Shown in pieces: positions 36,225 through 49,100 of a stretch of 64,000 nt of DNA (position 1 is its first letter; every line of letters starts with the position of its first letter). Made by a program: the position numbers and the translations under genes. The notes beneath the pieces are model-generated. The model was not told the origin of the DNA, did not search any database, and worked only from the letters and a program-made list of their open reading frames with translations. The DNA is taken from positions 1 through 64,000 of the forward strand of contig JAKCWW010001756.1 in NCBI GenBank assembly GCA_026260175.1, read 5' to 3'. This stretch comes from Reticulitermes lucifugus (Eukaryota; Arthropoda; Insecta; Blattodea; Rhinotermitidae).

Positions 36225-39200
36225 TGTGGAAACATTAAGAGTGAGACTGCCTAGGTCCGATATGGGCAGTTGCGCCACGAAAAAAATGTTTCGTATATCT
36301 GTAGAACGCCGTAGTTCCTCACTTTACAGGAAGAATGGCGAGTGGGGTTATTTGAGTTAAAATTGATGTGAATGACCACAGAGAGATGAAGTGACAAAAA
36401 TGGAGAAAATTGCACAATGGAGAAGACCGAAATTTGTTCTTACGTAATGCTGTGACGCTTATTAAAACAAGAAGGGTAAGAATTGCGGTAGGCAGGCTTA
36501 CATCACACATGGGGGAACGAAATGCATATAGAATTTCAGTGGAAGAGACCACTTTAGCAGACTAGGCATAGATCGGAATGTACGAGTAATATTGAAATTT
36601 ATCTAAGAAAAATAAGTTCTGAGTATACGGACTGGTGTGAGGCTCTGGATAGAGTGTTTTGCTATCATTGTGATGAACCGTCGAGATCCTTAAGAACACT
36701 GAAATCTCTTGAACACGTCGTATCTGTCAAGTGACCAAGGAAGACTTGAATAATGGGTTTAATCGCGTGTATCAAATGCCCCTGAAGTCATATTCGCACC
36801 GCGCGTCGTAGTATTGCAGAGTGCGGCTGTCCAGGATTACATTGTTGTGGCATCAGCCTGAAATGTCTCAAAAAAGTTGGAATTAGTAGGCAGAAATAAC
36901 ACATGCGGAACATGCCAGAGTGATGCAGATGCGTAAACAGAACGAGTGAGGGAAATGTCGGTGCTGTACCTGATGTGATGTGATGTGATGTGATTGCTGT
37001 GTCTTGTTATCAAGTAGGCTACTGGGTAATTAAGCTTAGTCGCTGAAGCATAATGGTTGTTACAGTAGTGTTGTGCAGGATTTGGCTGTGATTAATTAGT
37101 TAGACCATAGACTTTGTTCACAGTTTCCAGCCAGCCTTGTCATTTTTTTTTTGTATGGCTCGACAGCCCTATATGGGCCTGGGCCTCCTCGTTTCGTCGA
37201 GGNNNNNNNNNNNNNNNNNNNNNNNNNNNNNNNNNNNNNNNNNNNNNNNNNNGATCCTAGTAAGCGAGCGGCCGAAGACCCACGCCTTAGACCGCACGGC
37301 CGCTGGGATCGGCAGCCAGCCTTGTCATACCTCCTATTAATCGAAGTGTTCTCTTTTTCTTGTGATCTGATTTAAAAAAAAAACATTTAGGCGGACTGTA
37401 ACATAGTTACTTGTAGGTTTTGCTACAGTGATTCTTGCATGCTTCAAGTATATGACGATTGTTTTATTTCATTTCATTTATTTGTTGCTCTTTTTTGTGC
37501 ACAATTAGAAACATGTTGGTGCCAAGTTTCTTCGCAGAGTGACCGGTCACTCAATAGGACAATACAACGACAGGTTAACTTTAATAGACATGGATCCATT
37601 CTTCGTGAGCTTTGCATTTGGAGCAGGGATTTATCAAGCGATTTAAACTGATTAGTACTGCAGCGTAAATGGAGATTTGATTCAGGCCCATTTGGGAAGT
37701 AGGCCTATTCATAATTGTGGGTGAAGCTATCTGATATAGTTAGAAACATGGTTAAAATCACATTAGCGGTACCAGGGAAAACCGGTTGTTTGTCATATGG
37801 AAAAATATCATATCGACGCATTTCATGGTCATTTATGTTTTAAGTGTTGTTAAATTTGGGTGGTTTCTTCATGATTCACCCATTGTAAGAGGAAGATTCT
37901 TTTTATTTTGAAAATTAACCTCTCCCTTTATTCGTTCGGAGGTCCCATATTGCCGTAGTCCTCAGGGGTAACATGAAACGTGTAATGGTACAGCTTTTTG
38001 GTAACATGGGAAATGATAGTAAGTGCATTCGTATTGATATGTTTAGTTAGTCCAATCTAGAACTTACGTATTTTGTAGCAACACCAAAACCAGAGGGGGG
38101 GGCGTAGTTTTTGTGTGTCTTACATTGTTGCGCAGTGCCTGCTATGGCAACTGTGTACCGTGTCTGATTTCATACTTTGCCTGTACCGTACAGGTCCACA
38201 GTTGATAAGCTTGCGCTTCGGAATACGTAATGGTCTGTGCCTTCAAAATTGCAAAATAAAGTTCATTACCTCCAACTCCTCGTGGACTGATACAGCAGAA
38301 AACAGCGTCCATCTCTGCGCCGGTGGGCGTGCGTGCCTGGTGATCGAAATGTCGGTGAATTGTAACCATAACAGTATTGTCTGTGCAAATGTGGTTTACG
38401 AGTTGATAGGTCTGCATGAGTTACAGTCTCCGATTCTTTATGTTCGCCCTTGGAATTCCCTTGTGGGCCCTCTTTACGGCGTAAAAGGAGCGCTTTATTT
38501 GGAGACCACGTCCGTCTTCCCGTCTGTCCTAGTGTCAGCGACTAAGCCGTCTTTCGGATCATCATGAAATTCTGTGTATGTACTCTTAATCAAAAGTTGT
38601 CGAGTTTCTTGAAAATCCTCAGTGACAATCATGCTTCACATAAAGGACGTAATTTATTTCTGCCTGTACATCCTACATTTCTTGACCGATCTGGGTGAAA
38701 TTCGGTATACGAGTAGATCTCCACATAATGCCGGTTAGCAGTTGTAAGTTCCGTGGAAATCGGTGCAGTGAAAGGGACAGTTAGTGGCATAAATGAAATT
38801 TTGCCGTGTTTTCTATATTTTTCTTTCCATTGGAAAGAGCTCGGTTCGGGAGATGTTCACAGAATTTATTGAGCTTTTGTGACTTTCGTGAAAATAGGTG
38901 CAATGAAAGTCATACTCCACCAAGGGGCGTAAAAGAATTTGTGTACTTTTCGCACTTATTTTCCGATTTGGGTGAAGTTCGGTTAAAGAGATTGCACATA
39001 ATGCTGTTGCGCATTTGTGAGTTTCGTGAAAATCGGCAAAGGGGAGATTGTACATGTCGTTTGGGCATAAATGAAATTGCAGCGAAACCCTGTGAAATTT
39101 TGGCAATAAAGAAAGCCGTAATAAGATCTGTGTACTACGTAGTACGTCACGGAGTATACCATTTGCAATCTTGCTTAAACTGTAGCCTGAATGCCGTTAC

Positions 39201-42200
39201 CTCTCATTTGAGAAGACATGTTGGAGAGCTTTGTTATCGATCTTGAGCATCGTATCGTTATTCTTAACCACTGACAGTGAATTACACTGTATATATCTGC
39301 AGCTCCATGGCTATTTATTGTCACTGCGCTACTAGGGGTGTGTAATTTAAGCGCATCACTCATCAGTAATATTGATTCCCAAGGGCTGTAGTTATTGCAC
39401 TGCGCCCCCCCCCCCACCCGGTATCTATCAGTGTTACAACCGTCCCACTTCTACTCTGCTGCCCGGTATATATGCGTGGGGACGCTGTTGGTAATTTTGC
39501 AACCATCACATTAAAGTTAGGTGGGAGGGACATGGGAATGGGGAATTATTAGCAGCCTTTGGTGCCATCCTCTGTCCCCAGTTGTAATCTACCAACTCAA
39601 ATTGTGATGGGCTTCATTAGTCTGCTCCGAAATGAGACTGACCAGTCCCTAGGGACGGACAGAACAGTGTGAGTGCGATGGAAAATACAGAGAGGCCCAG
39701 TACAGCTAGCTGCAAATGAAAATAGGTAGAGATATGCTGTTATGTAGCCCCGTGCTCATATCTGCTGCAACGCAAATGTGACCTGTGAGTTATCTGCAGG
39801 TACTCCGTTGTTTTGCTTAATTACAGGGTTGTTCAGGCCTAAAGAGATGTAAAATTAAATGTAATCATGTGTCGTGTCCCAGAGTAGATATGGAAGTGTA
39901 CAGCAATGTTCCAGCAGGAGTCAAATAGACCTACGTTACTTGTTCCGGAAATGGCCGCGGTCTCGGTTTTGTATAAATATTGTTTATTCTTATCCCATAT
40001 TTTTGTGTAAGCGTAATGTAAAACTGTTAAAAGTGCCAAGCGATGTTTGTATCGGCGACAAATAGCGGTTGGTGTTCGTGGTATGTATAACGCGGAAACC
40101 ACGAGTCGTACCAGTATGGTAAGCGTCACCCCCTTGTTATTTTGTCCATAATTTCTTCAGCTTCGCTGTAGAGTGACAGGGTATAGTAGAGTTGGATCTC
40201 TGATTTCAGATTCAGACGTTTACGAGCGTGAAGATTAACTGCCATCTGGAATGTGACACCGTATAGTGTGGTAGTGTAAAAGTGTCGACGTTTCAGAGAA
40301 ACCTGCTTGGGTGAGGGGATGGCGAGGGTTATTCTGATGACTTGGAGTTAGCGTCACATGAAGGCAAATTTAAAGCTTGTCAGGGAGGACGCTGGTAGAC
40401 GGAACTGGACGAAATTGTATTCTAGACGGAGGGGTCATAATGCCTCCTCCGCCCCACCGTTAACTCATACACATGAGTACACCCGTTTTGATAGGGCCTG
40501 AAATTGGAAATTGAAACTTGTGAACAAGTAACTTGTTGTTGCTGCTGCTACAGCTTGCAAAATATGTTCTGTTCGAATTACAAGATGGATGTTCTTATTC
40601 ACGGAAATAAAAGTCTCTTTGGACGTTATTTACCGGAAAGTATTTTTGGCTCTTTCGCAACGAAGCGTTGCCAAAATGTGTCTGCTACCTTTGTTATATC
40701 TATCCATTTGTTCGTACGAACCATTAAACCATTGAACGGGTTTTTATGAAATTTTGTCAGGGAGTATTACCAAACTTTGTCTACACATGCCAGTTTTGGT
40801 TAAAATCAGACAATAACGTTCTCTTTACATGAAGTTCTCCCTATATGCATTTCTTCGCCGCTTCTGGAGTGTAACACACGGTTTATCGGAGAAAGAAACG
40901 TTTTGAATAACAGGGCAAAAGAAACACATTTTATGCCCAATAAATTTGCACTTAAATCATCTCTCAAAATAAATCAAAGGGAACGAATGCGCCAGAATTG
41001 TTCTGTTATGCATACGTTTCCTAGCTTGATTGTTCATGGATTCAAATGAGACCAATGAGACAATAAGTTGTAGTCTGTGCTTGTTTTGTGGGGGATGGCT
41101 GAATTGTGTTCCTTTTGTAACGTATCAGCATTTAGTTTGATTTAATGAAATATTTCTGTTACTAAATTCTTCTTTTTTGTGTTTTGCATTCTTTGCACGA
41201 CATGCTTGCAGTGAACTCATAACTGACCGGGCCATCTTGTCCTTCCCTGTGTTTCGTATGTCAAACTACAGCTTGCATTTCTGTTAAGTTTAGTATGAAT
41301 CTGTATCATATTTTAACTCGCAAATTTCATTTCAGGTCTTACCAATGAAATTCCACGTCTTGTATATGAATCCCAAATTAAACTTCATTTATTTTCTCAA
41401 AAGTGGCTTTCTGTATAAAAATGTTCACAAAATAAAAATATAGAACATATAGCTGTACGTTTATTTCATATGAAACATTTTTCTCGTTGGTGAATGTTTA
41501 GCGTATTATGAAAAAGTATTAACTAACTCCATGGAGCAGAGTCCTTCTTGAGAAGCTAAGAGATCCTCTGCCAATCAAGAAATTCCCCGCATTTTATGGA
41601 ACCCGAAGGTTCATTGCCGCATTCACAAGAGCCCGCCACCTGTCCCTATCCTGAACCATATAAATCCAGTCCATGCCCTCATCCCACTTCTTAAAGATCC
41701 ATTTTAATATTATCCTCCCATCCACGCCTGGGTCTTCCAAGTGGTTCCGTTCCTCAAGTCTCCCCACCAAAATCCTGTACGCACCTCTCCCCTCCCCCAT
41801 ACATGCTACATGCCCCGCCCAACTTATTATTCTTGATTATAAAAAAAGTGTTTTCTGATTTAATATGTAGGATTGCTTTACAACAGTAGATCGGCATTTT
41901 GACTGTACCGGAGCAGACTGGGCATGTGGACCTGTTTGAGAAAACAGAATTACTGTATGTGAGCAAGATTACAAATAGTGACTCAATAAACATTTGTTGG
42001 ACGAAAATAAATGTATATAATTTCAAATAATTCATAATGGCCTTTGTCTGCCTGTCATGCCTTTTAAGGCACCTGCAGTGGAATTAAAGTGTAATTCACT
42101 AAACCTATGTACGAGTATGTGAACAACCATTAGTTAATGCCCGGAAAAAATATGAAACTTCAAAAAATTACATGGGTTCGAGTTACGGAGTATTTGGGGG

Positions 42201-45200
42201 GGGGGGTTATTCCACATCCATCTTCTAAACGATAATAAATGGTAAAGGAGAAGCGTGGTTGTGCCTGCGTGTTGCAGACGAAGTAAATATATTGTTCGAA
42301 GTATGGAATGCCGCAGTGTCCAGAAATGTTGACTAAACAAAAAATATAATTGTATTCTGCTCTTGGGAACAACACGTTCATATTTTTCCCTCAAAATCCA
42401 GTTCATTTTTCGGCTGTTTGCGTGGCTAACTAACAGTAAGTCGAAACTGATAATTGAAAGTTAAAACGATTCATTAAATGTTAATTTGTTATATTACACC
42501 GTATGAAATGCGGCAGCGTGTACGTATTGAAAGGTAGACAAGAACATTTTGTTCAAGTAAAGGATTGAACTTATTTTAGGGAGGTGTTCTGTATAGGATA
42601 GAAACCAGTAACTTTACGCATTAAATAATACGAAGAATACATAGGTCAACGTTTTAACTGCCGCTGCAGGTTTGTGTTCGCATTGTAAACAAACATCGAG
42701 GTCAGTAGAATGTGCACACGCCGAAAGAGCGCCGTTCTACTCTAGTCTGATGTACATTTCTCCACTGTTGTTGGCGAATAGTACCAGATTCCAGATCTAC
42801 CAATCTCTCACACATGAACGAACGAGATTACACGTGTGAATTCCCCGGCGAAGTGTCGCAGTTTGCTATGCGGATTGAACCCTCAGATCGACTAACATGG
42901 TGTGGTTTCCGTTAGCGTGTCCATATTTACTTGTTTCGTGCCTGTAGGGACCATGTAGAATTAATTTATGATGTCATTCGCATCTTTTTATAGTCATCGA
43001 TACTAGTATACTGTTCGCTCGTGCCCATTTGTTTACTCCACAGTCCTTGCAGGAAATCGACAGACGTAAAGCTACGTATAACAAGAGTTGGCACGAGTAT
43101 TTTGCTGATTTACATATCTAATTGGCTTTGATGTGTAATTATTGCTGTTGCATAACTGGTCGAGTAAAGTTGTTTCTACTTCATAATACAGTACGTTTCT
43201 TTTATCGCTGACCCGGGCACCGCAGCTGTCACGGGATGTTCCGGTGGATGAAGGCTTCCTATAGAATAAAGCTTCCGTGTTAGACGCGACGATGTTGTGC
43301 CTAAATGTATATCATCACTTATTTAAATCATACAGAATATCTTTTAAAGTATAAACGCCTCTACATCGAGAGCCAACGTATTGATTATGCACAGTAGATA
43401 GAAGGTGGTCGCTGTGCTGCGTCGTTTAGTTGAATCAGCCTTTTGGTGTTTAGAGAAACTTAACGACTTCATGAAAAAAAAAAAAGGGGGGGGGGAATTT
43501 CTGTTCATGTAAGTGGCGCCGTTCGAAGTACAAGGCCCTACGAATTGTAGTCGGATAAGCTTGACATGGAATTAATGGTGACAATGGGACCAATCACTGC
43601 TTGTTTTTTGCAAGGATGAGGTCGATACAAATGTATATTTGTAAATAAGTTTCTCAAGTCTCATGTTTATTACAAAGCGTAGTGTGTATAATATTTAGGT
43701 CAATCATGTCTCTTGTATGAAGCAGACGAAACCCATAATTACCCTTTCGATCGAAATTCCCAGTCACTGAACATGAATAGTTACCGCCGCCCTTACGACC
43801 GGTACGTCGTGTTAGACGCTATTGAGATGTCGGGGCCCGGGCCCATTTTACAAGAAATGGAATTATTCGTGTCGTTGACGTGAGTCCCAGAAACTTTTTA
43901 AGGGCGAAAACCCCTCATATTCAGCAATAAATAAGATTTGATTTTGAACGATTTAGGGCTGTGCGTAACATTTGTGCTTGAATTATGTGTGCTGATTCAG
44001 AATTTTCGCTTCCGCGTAAGTTTGCATTCTTTCACCCCCCCCCACTCCCCTTATAGCTACCAGTAAACTAGTTAGGCACCCGAGGTCAGCTTAAATTTGC
44101 GATTTATCTTTTTATTTCTGAAAGCCATATGGCAAACGAAAAGAGAATTAATTATGGTAATTGCTTTGCAAACAAATGCTTCCCTGATCGATACTTCCGT
44201 TTCATTACAGAAGCTCTATTTTCGGGATCAGGAGTTCGCTGTTACGATGTTTCGTTCTGGCACTGTGCTGGTCACAATGACCGACCTGTGAACACATACT
44301 GCAAAGTAGGTCTTTAATTAGACTCATTTGTTACCTTTTCCTAGTCCGATGTTTGTATCTGTCTCGAGAACGGAGGTGGAGGTGTCTTGTTTCTTGGCTG
44401 TCAGTTCACGCAGTTCCCCTCGGTTAGTTTCTGTTCTCAAACGTCAAGGGACTCGTTAGGAACCGCGTGTTCTGCTCTTCAGCCAAGCGTTAAGGTGCAA
44501 AATCAGCAAGAATAAAAGGTATAGACTGCAGATTAGAAATAATGGGATTAGCTGAACTAAAACATTATACCGCGAAATGTTCACGTAGTCGTCCTTCTGC
44601 CTATCCCAACCTGCTATCATGTATATGCCCATTTTCCCGTAAGGAGCATAGGTATGTAGACTGAATTGTGTCGTGTGTAAATGTTTCAGGCAGTTGTAAT
44701 AGATGGCCACATCGATGTTGCGGAATTAAATGGGAATTGAATTGTTCAAAACGGTATAAGGAGATATTGCAGTTGCGAATGTTACTGTTACGTAGCACAA
44801 AAACGAAAGATTTTGCGATTTCCATTTGAGATGTTCGTCGATTGAATCTCAGGTACCTGATGTAGGGTTTTCGTTTTGCTGTTTCGACACTCTACGCTGC
44901 CGCGGGCTCGTAGATGCCACTTTTGCATAGGTAACACGCCTTGCCCCTGTACTTTAACCCTCTGACTATTGCAACGCCCGAATCAACACGTTTCATTCTA
45001 GACTCGGGGGACGAAGATTCATTCTCGTTGTATGCCAGAGGCGCTGATTGAGGTTCTCCCCACTTCCTGGAAATCATAGGCTTTAACCAGTTCATAACCC
45101 GTTTCATGAAATGCGGCTCATAATTTATGCCATTAATAATGAAAATTTATTCGTAAATATGACTCTCATAATGTGATTCATAGAGATACATCATGATTGT

Positions 45201-45470
45201 ACCTCCAGGTGTTACGCATAAGCATTTTTATGTTAAAAAATGACGGGATTTTAGGAGCGTTCTCAGCAAGTAGAGTGGACTTGTCCCTGTGCACGCAATG
45301 AGGGCGTATGTGGAGAGTTGAGGTATAGCTCCACTCATTCTTAATTTCGGCAGTAGATGGAGGTGAGCGGTCAAATTCACTCCCCGGCCAGTTTACTCGG
45401 GGAAACAGCCTCCGGCACCACCACAGCCCCTCACCACCACCATCACCACGACCACCACCACCACCACCAT

Positions 45471-45506
<36 letters not shown>

Positions 45507-46086
45507 AGGGTTTAAACTGTTGGCATGCAGTCTTCTTAGAATTATTGTTGGCGCAAAACCTAGAAATTTATGTAGAAATCTTTAAGAGATTCGAGATTTT
45601 ACCCCTTCCATGTGAGTAGATATTTTCATTAATTACCTTATTTTAAGTAACCAAGAAAGTGTGAAAAAAAATCAGCTATATGCATTAATACAATTAGTAA
45701 ATACCATCATCATAGCTGAGTTGCCAACCCTGCATGTTTTCAGGAAAGTATGTATGTAATATTCAATACTTCACCATGTAAACTCATTACCCTGATGAAG
45801 GAAATTTGAAGTAGCATCACAGAGATATGTAAATTCATGCTACTTTTACTCTATTGCAGAGTTTATAATATTCCAAATATGACTGATAATCCTATTATCA
45901 GGTGTATGTAATGGATTTAGCGTAACATTTGAATACTGTATGTGACGTCGACATAATATTTTTGTGTGGTTCTAGGTTTTTATATCTTGTAGTTTTATGA
46001 CTTACCTCAAATCCTTTTTCACTTTGACTAAATTTTGGATCCATGGAATGTTTAATATCATTGTGTGTGGTTGTGTGTATGTATGC

Positions 46087-46132
<46 letters not shown>

Positions 46133-49100
46133 ATGTACATATGTATGTATGTAGCCCATGTAATGAATTTAATACAAGTGAATTACTTATTCATACTGCA
46201 TTCATTGAGGATGATGATGATGAAACCTTAGTGTCCTTGGTGGTAGTTACATTTTTAAGTAACTTATTGATCAGTTTATTTAAACTAATTATGAGTAAGA
46301 GAATTTACATCACAATAATTAATTTTGTTGCAGTATGCTGCAGGTTGGCAGCCTTCAGAAAATAAATTAGAGGAGGATAAAGTAGATGAAGTGACAGACA
46401 CCTTCATCCAAGCAGTGCACTTACTGTGGAACTTGTGGTGAGCAACAGTATGTTTGTGCGTGAAGTGATCAGACACTGGTTTGGTGCTTTGGAAGTGGTT
46501 AGTTTTGTGGTGGATCCAGTGGAGACATTTTCACGATCTTTTTTTAAATGATGACATGTTGCCTGCAGGTTTCAGGTACAGATATGGTAGGCCTACTTCA
46601 GCAGGAGTTAGTACACTATCAAACCACTGACAGTCCTCATTTAACTCTTTGAAGGCTAAAGTCAATCTAAATAAAGTCAAGGTAAACATAACGTTAAAGT
46701 CTTCCCAGTGCACGCCATGAAGGTGTATGGGGAGTGGAGGTATACCTCTATGCATTCTTATCAATGATGCTAGATAGAGGTGAGTGGTCAATTGCACACC
46801 ATGGTCACTTTACCCATGGGGAAAGAGGCCCCAGTACCCATTGAATAGGAGACTAAGTGGTCCCCAGAGCTGGTCTGGACATTTTGTGGAACAGAAAAAT
46901 CTGTGCCTCCTGCTGGGACACTGTTTATTCTGTGTGAGGTAGGAATGGGATTGTTACAATTCAGATTGATTCTGTTTATTTTAGAAGAATAAAATTAATC
47001 TGTGCAAGTTTTGAGTTTGTCACAGCAGTATAGCTGAGGATTCTGTTCTTCTGGGATATGACACTGCATCATAGGGTAATCAGAGTCTAGCGTTTTGAAG
47101 GAATGTACTGCCTTTATCTTTGAGGGTCAGGTCCCATAGGAATGGACTTCTCAGTGTGAATCTAACTTGTGCCTAATACGTCACAGGGTACAAGTTGTGT
47201 CACCATTGCGAAGACGTATGTGTTAATGTTGTTCATTCCATTCTGTAGTCTGTCTTACGACAGGTCCATAGCCTCTTCCAAAGCGAGTTCTCCACAGGGT
47301 GNNNNNNNNNNNNNNNNNNNNNNNNNNNNNNNNNNNNNNNNNNNNNNNNNNNNNNNNNNNNNNNNNNNNNNNNNNNNNNNNNNNNNNNNNNNNNNNNNNN
47401 NNNNNNNNNNNNNNNNNNNNNNNNNNNNNNNNNNNNNNNNNNNNNNNNNNNNNNNNNNNNNNNNNNNNNNNNNNNNACTTCTTCATTTCTCACACGATCG
47501 GTCCAACTGATCTTCTCCATTCTTCTCCAGCACCAGTTAATGTTGTATAAGAAAATAATTTTTGTTTATTCTGAGAGTCACACAGAACACATATACGTAC
47601 TTTATTAGAAAAGTGAAAAGTTTTTTTTGAATCTGTTCACATGTAAAGTTGACCACTGATATTGAAATGGTTGGGTGGGATTTCAGCATTGGTATTGAAT
47701 CTGCAGCAGGAATTTATTTGTGATGAATAAATTGTAAGCATGATGTGAATATTTTTCAAAATAAGATTCTTTGCATTGTCATTGTGATGAAGTTGTGGAA
47801 GATGAGATGGGTGGTACATGTGGGGTATGTATGGTGGAGAAGAGATGCACAGAGTTTTGGTGGGAAACCTGAAAGAAAGAGACTGTGTGGAAGAACTAAG
47901 CAAACATGGGAGGATAATATTAAAATGGATCTTAAAGAGGTAGAATGGGAGTGTGTGCGCTGAATTAATCTGGCTCAGGATAGAAACAAGTGCCAGACTG
48001 TTGTGAACATGGTAATGAACATGTGGGTTCCATAAAATATGCAGGATGTCTTGCCTAGCTGAGGAATTCTTAGTTTCACAAAAAGGACTCTCTTCCGTGG
48101 GTCAGTTAGGCAGTCAGTAAGTTAGCTGGTTGGTTAGTTTGTTAGTTAGGCACTGAGTTACATAGTAAGTTAGGTAGTGAGTCAGTCAGTCTAGCTTGCA
48201 TGTATGTTGTTTTGTAACCAGACATATGGACTTAAAGTGATTTATTTTGATAATGTAACCAGTTGCCTTTGAAGTATATGAAAAAAAAACTTTCCATTTT
48301 ATTCTAATCTGGAAGGCCGAGATAAATATTTATGGGTGACATTGTTTGTTGTTCTTTTTTCCAGTGAAAGTAATAATATAGCATTGAGGTATTTTGACAG
48401 TGGAAACTTGCTGCCTGGTCTTGTCAAGTGTCTTGAAGAAGTTGCTGTATTTGGAGTGGACACAGCAATTGCTGTTGGTGAGCAGAAATTTAGATTCATA
48501 ATTCTACAGTTCTGTGTCACTACACACAAGACTGTTATCATGAATTAATTAATTGGGAGAGGAACTCTAAGAGAACCAATGCAGTCTGTAGTTGAACAGT
48601 TGTACGTCAGTGTCTGTGATGATGAACTTCTGGCTTCAGTATCAACAGGGAATTTTAATGATTACTTAAATGACTGTTACTGTAACATACAGTGTGCTTT
48701 TAAGGGTCCTTATTTAGAAGCTGATAGTTACTCAACTGGTCAAGAAATTGATGTTGTGATTCAGTCAGTATGGTGTTTACACATTGTTTCTTTTACTGTT
48801 GTGTTGCAGCTCATTGTCTTCTGGTTGTAACAGAGGATAATCAAACATGTATAGGTAAGCTACAGTGTTACAACTCTCCCCTTCAGAGACTCCTTGACCT
48901 TGAGGGAAGTGAATCATCTGCGCTGCTTCTCAGAACTCTAGCTTGTGGTGAGTTCATTAAATGTTTCATTTTAAAAGACAGAAATGAGGAGTGAAGTAGA
49001 GGTTAGATTTGCCATTGTATAGGATTGTGAACCGAATTTTTGCCTTTTATTTCTACAACAAGCTTTGACAGAAATACGTGTAGTTTAGTGATATGTCTGC

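Larger units (their letters stand above)
25483..46333 (+). other. HEATR3: HEATR3 intron 3 (20.9 kb)
   Basis: By far the largest intron. 25.5-30.9 kb is CpG-poor with SINE and LINE relics. 30.9-45.6 kb is CpG-normal and contains the cleanest SINE insertions, a 50-N gap and the ~137-bp tandem repeat. 45.6-46.3 kb is CpG-poor again. No exon of another gene was recognised on either strand. Unlisted stretches within it (28.5-30.3, 31.7-33.1, 34.75-36.0, 37.35-38.55, 39.1-41.5, 41.85-45.25 kb) hold nothing I can name. Confidence 0.75.
46438..48364 (+). other. HEATR3: HEATR3 intron 4 (1.9 kb)
   Basis: CpG-poor. Contains a family A SINE (46676-46925), a LINE tail interrupted by the 175-N gap (47244-47530) and another LINE tail with simple-repeat end (47785-48210). 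Confidence 0.85.

Noticed and set aside
38115-38567. 150-codon open frame
   Set aside because: No recognisable domain, no splice context, and retroelement-like debris around it. Length alone is not evidence here.
38806-39246. 146-codon open frame
   Set aside because: It runs through the ~137-bp tandem repeat. The similarity of its parts is the DNA repeat, not a protein repeat.
44892-45107. 71-codon minus-strand frame ([16 protein letters not shown]...)
   Set aside because: Looks protein-like in composition but I cannot place it in a family, and it has no splice or promoter context. Left unannotated.
48855-48860. Internal GTAAGC as the donor of HEATR3 exon 6
   Set aside because: Reading through gives a colinear match of correct length to human HEATR3 up to TLACG, and ends at a better-placed donor at 48948.
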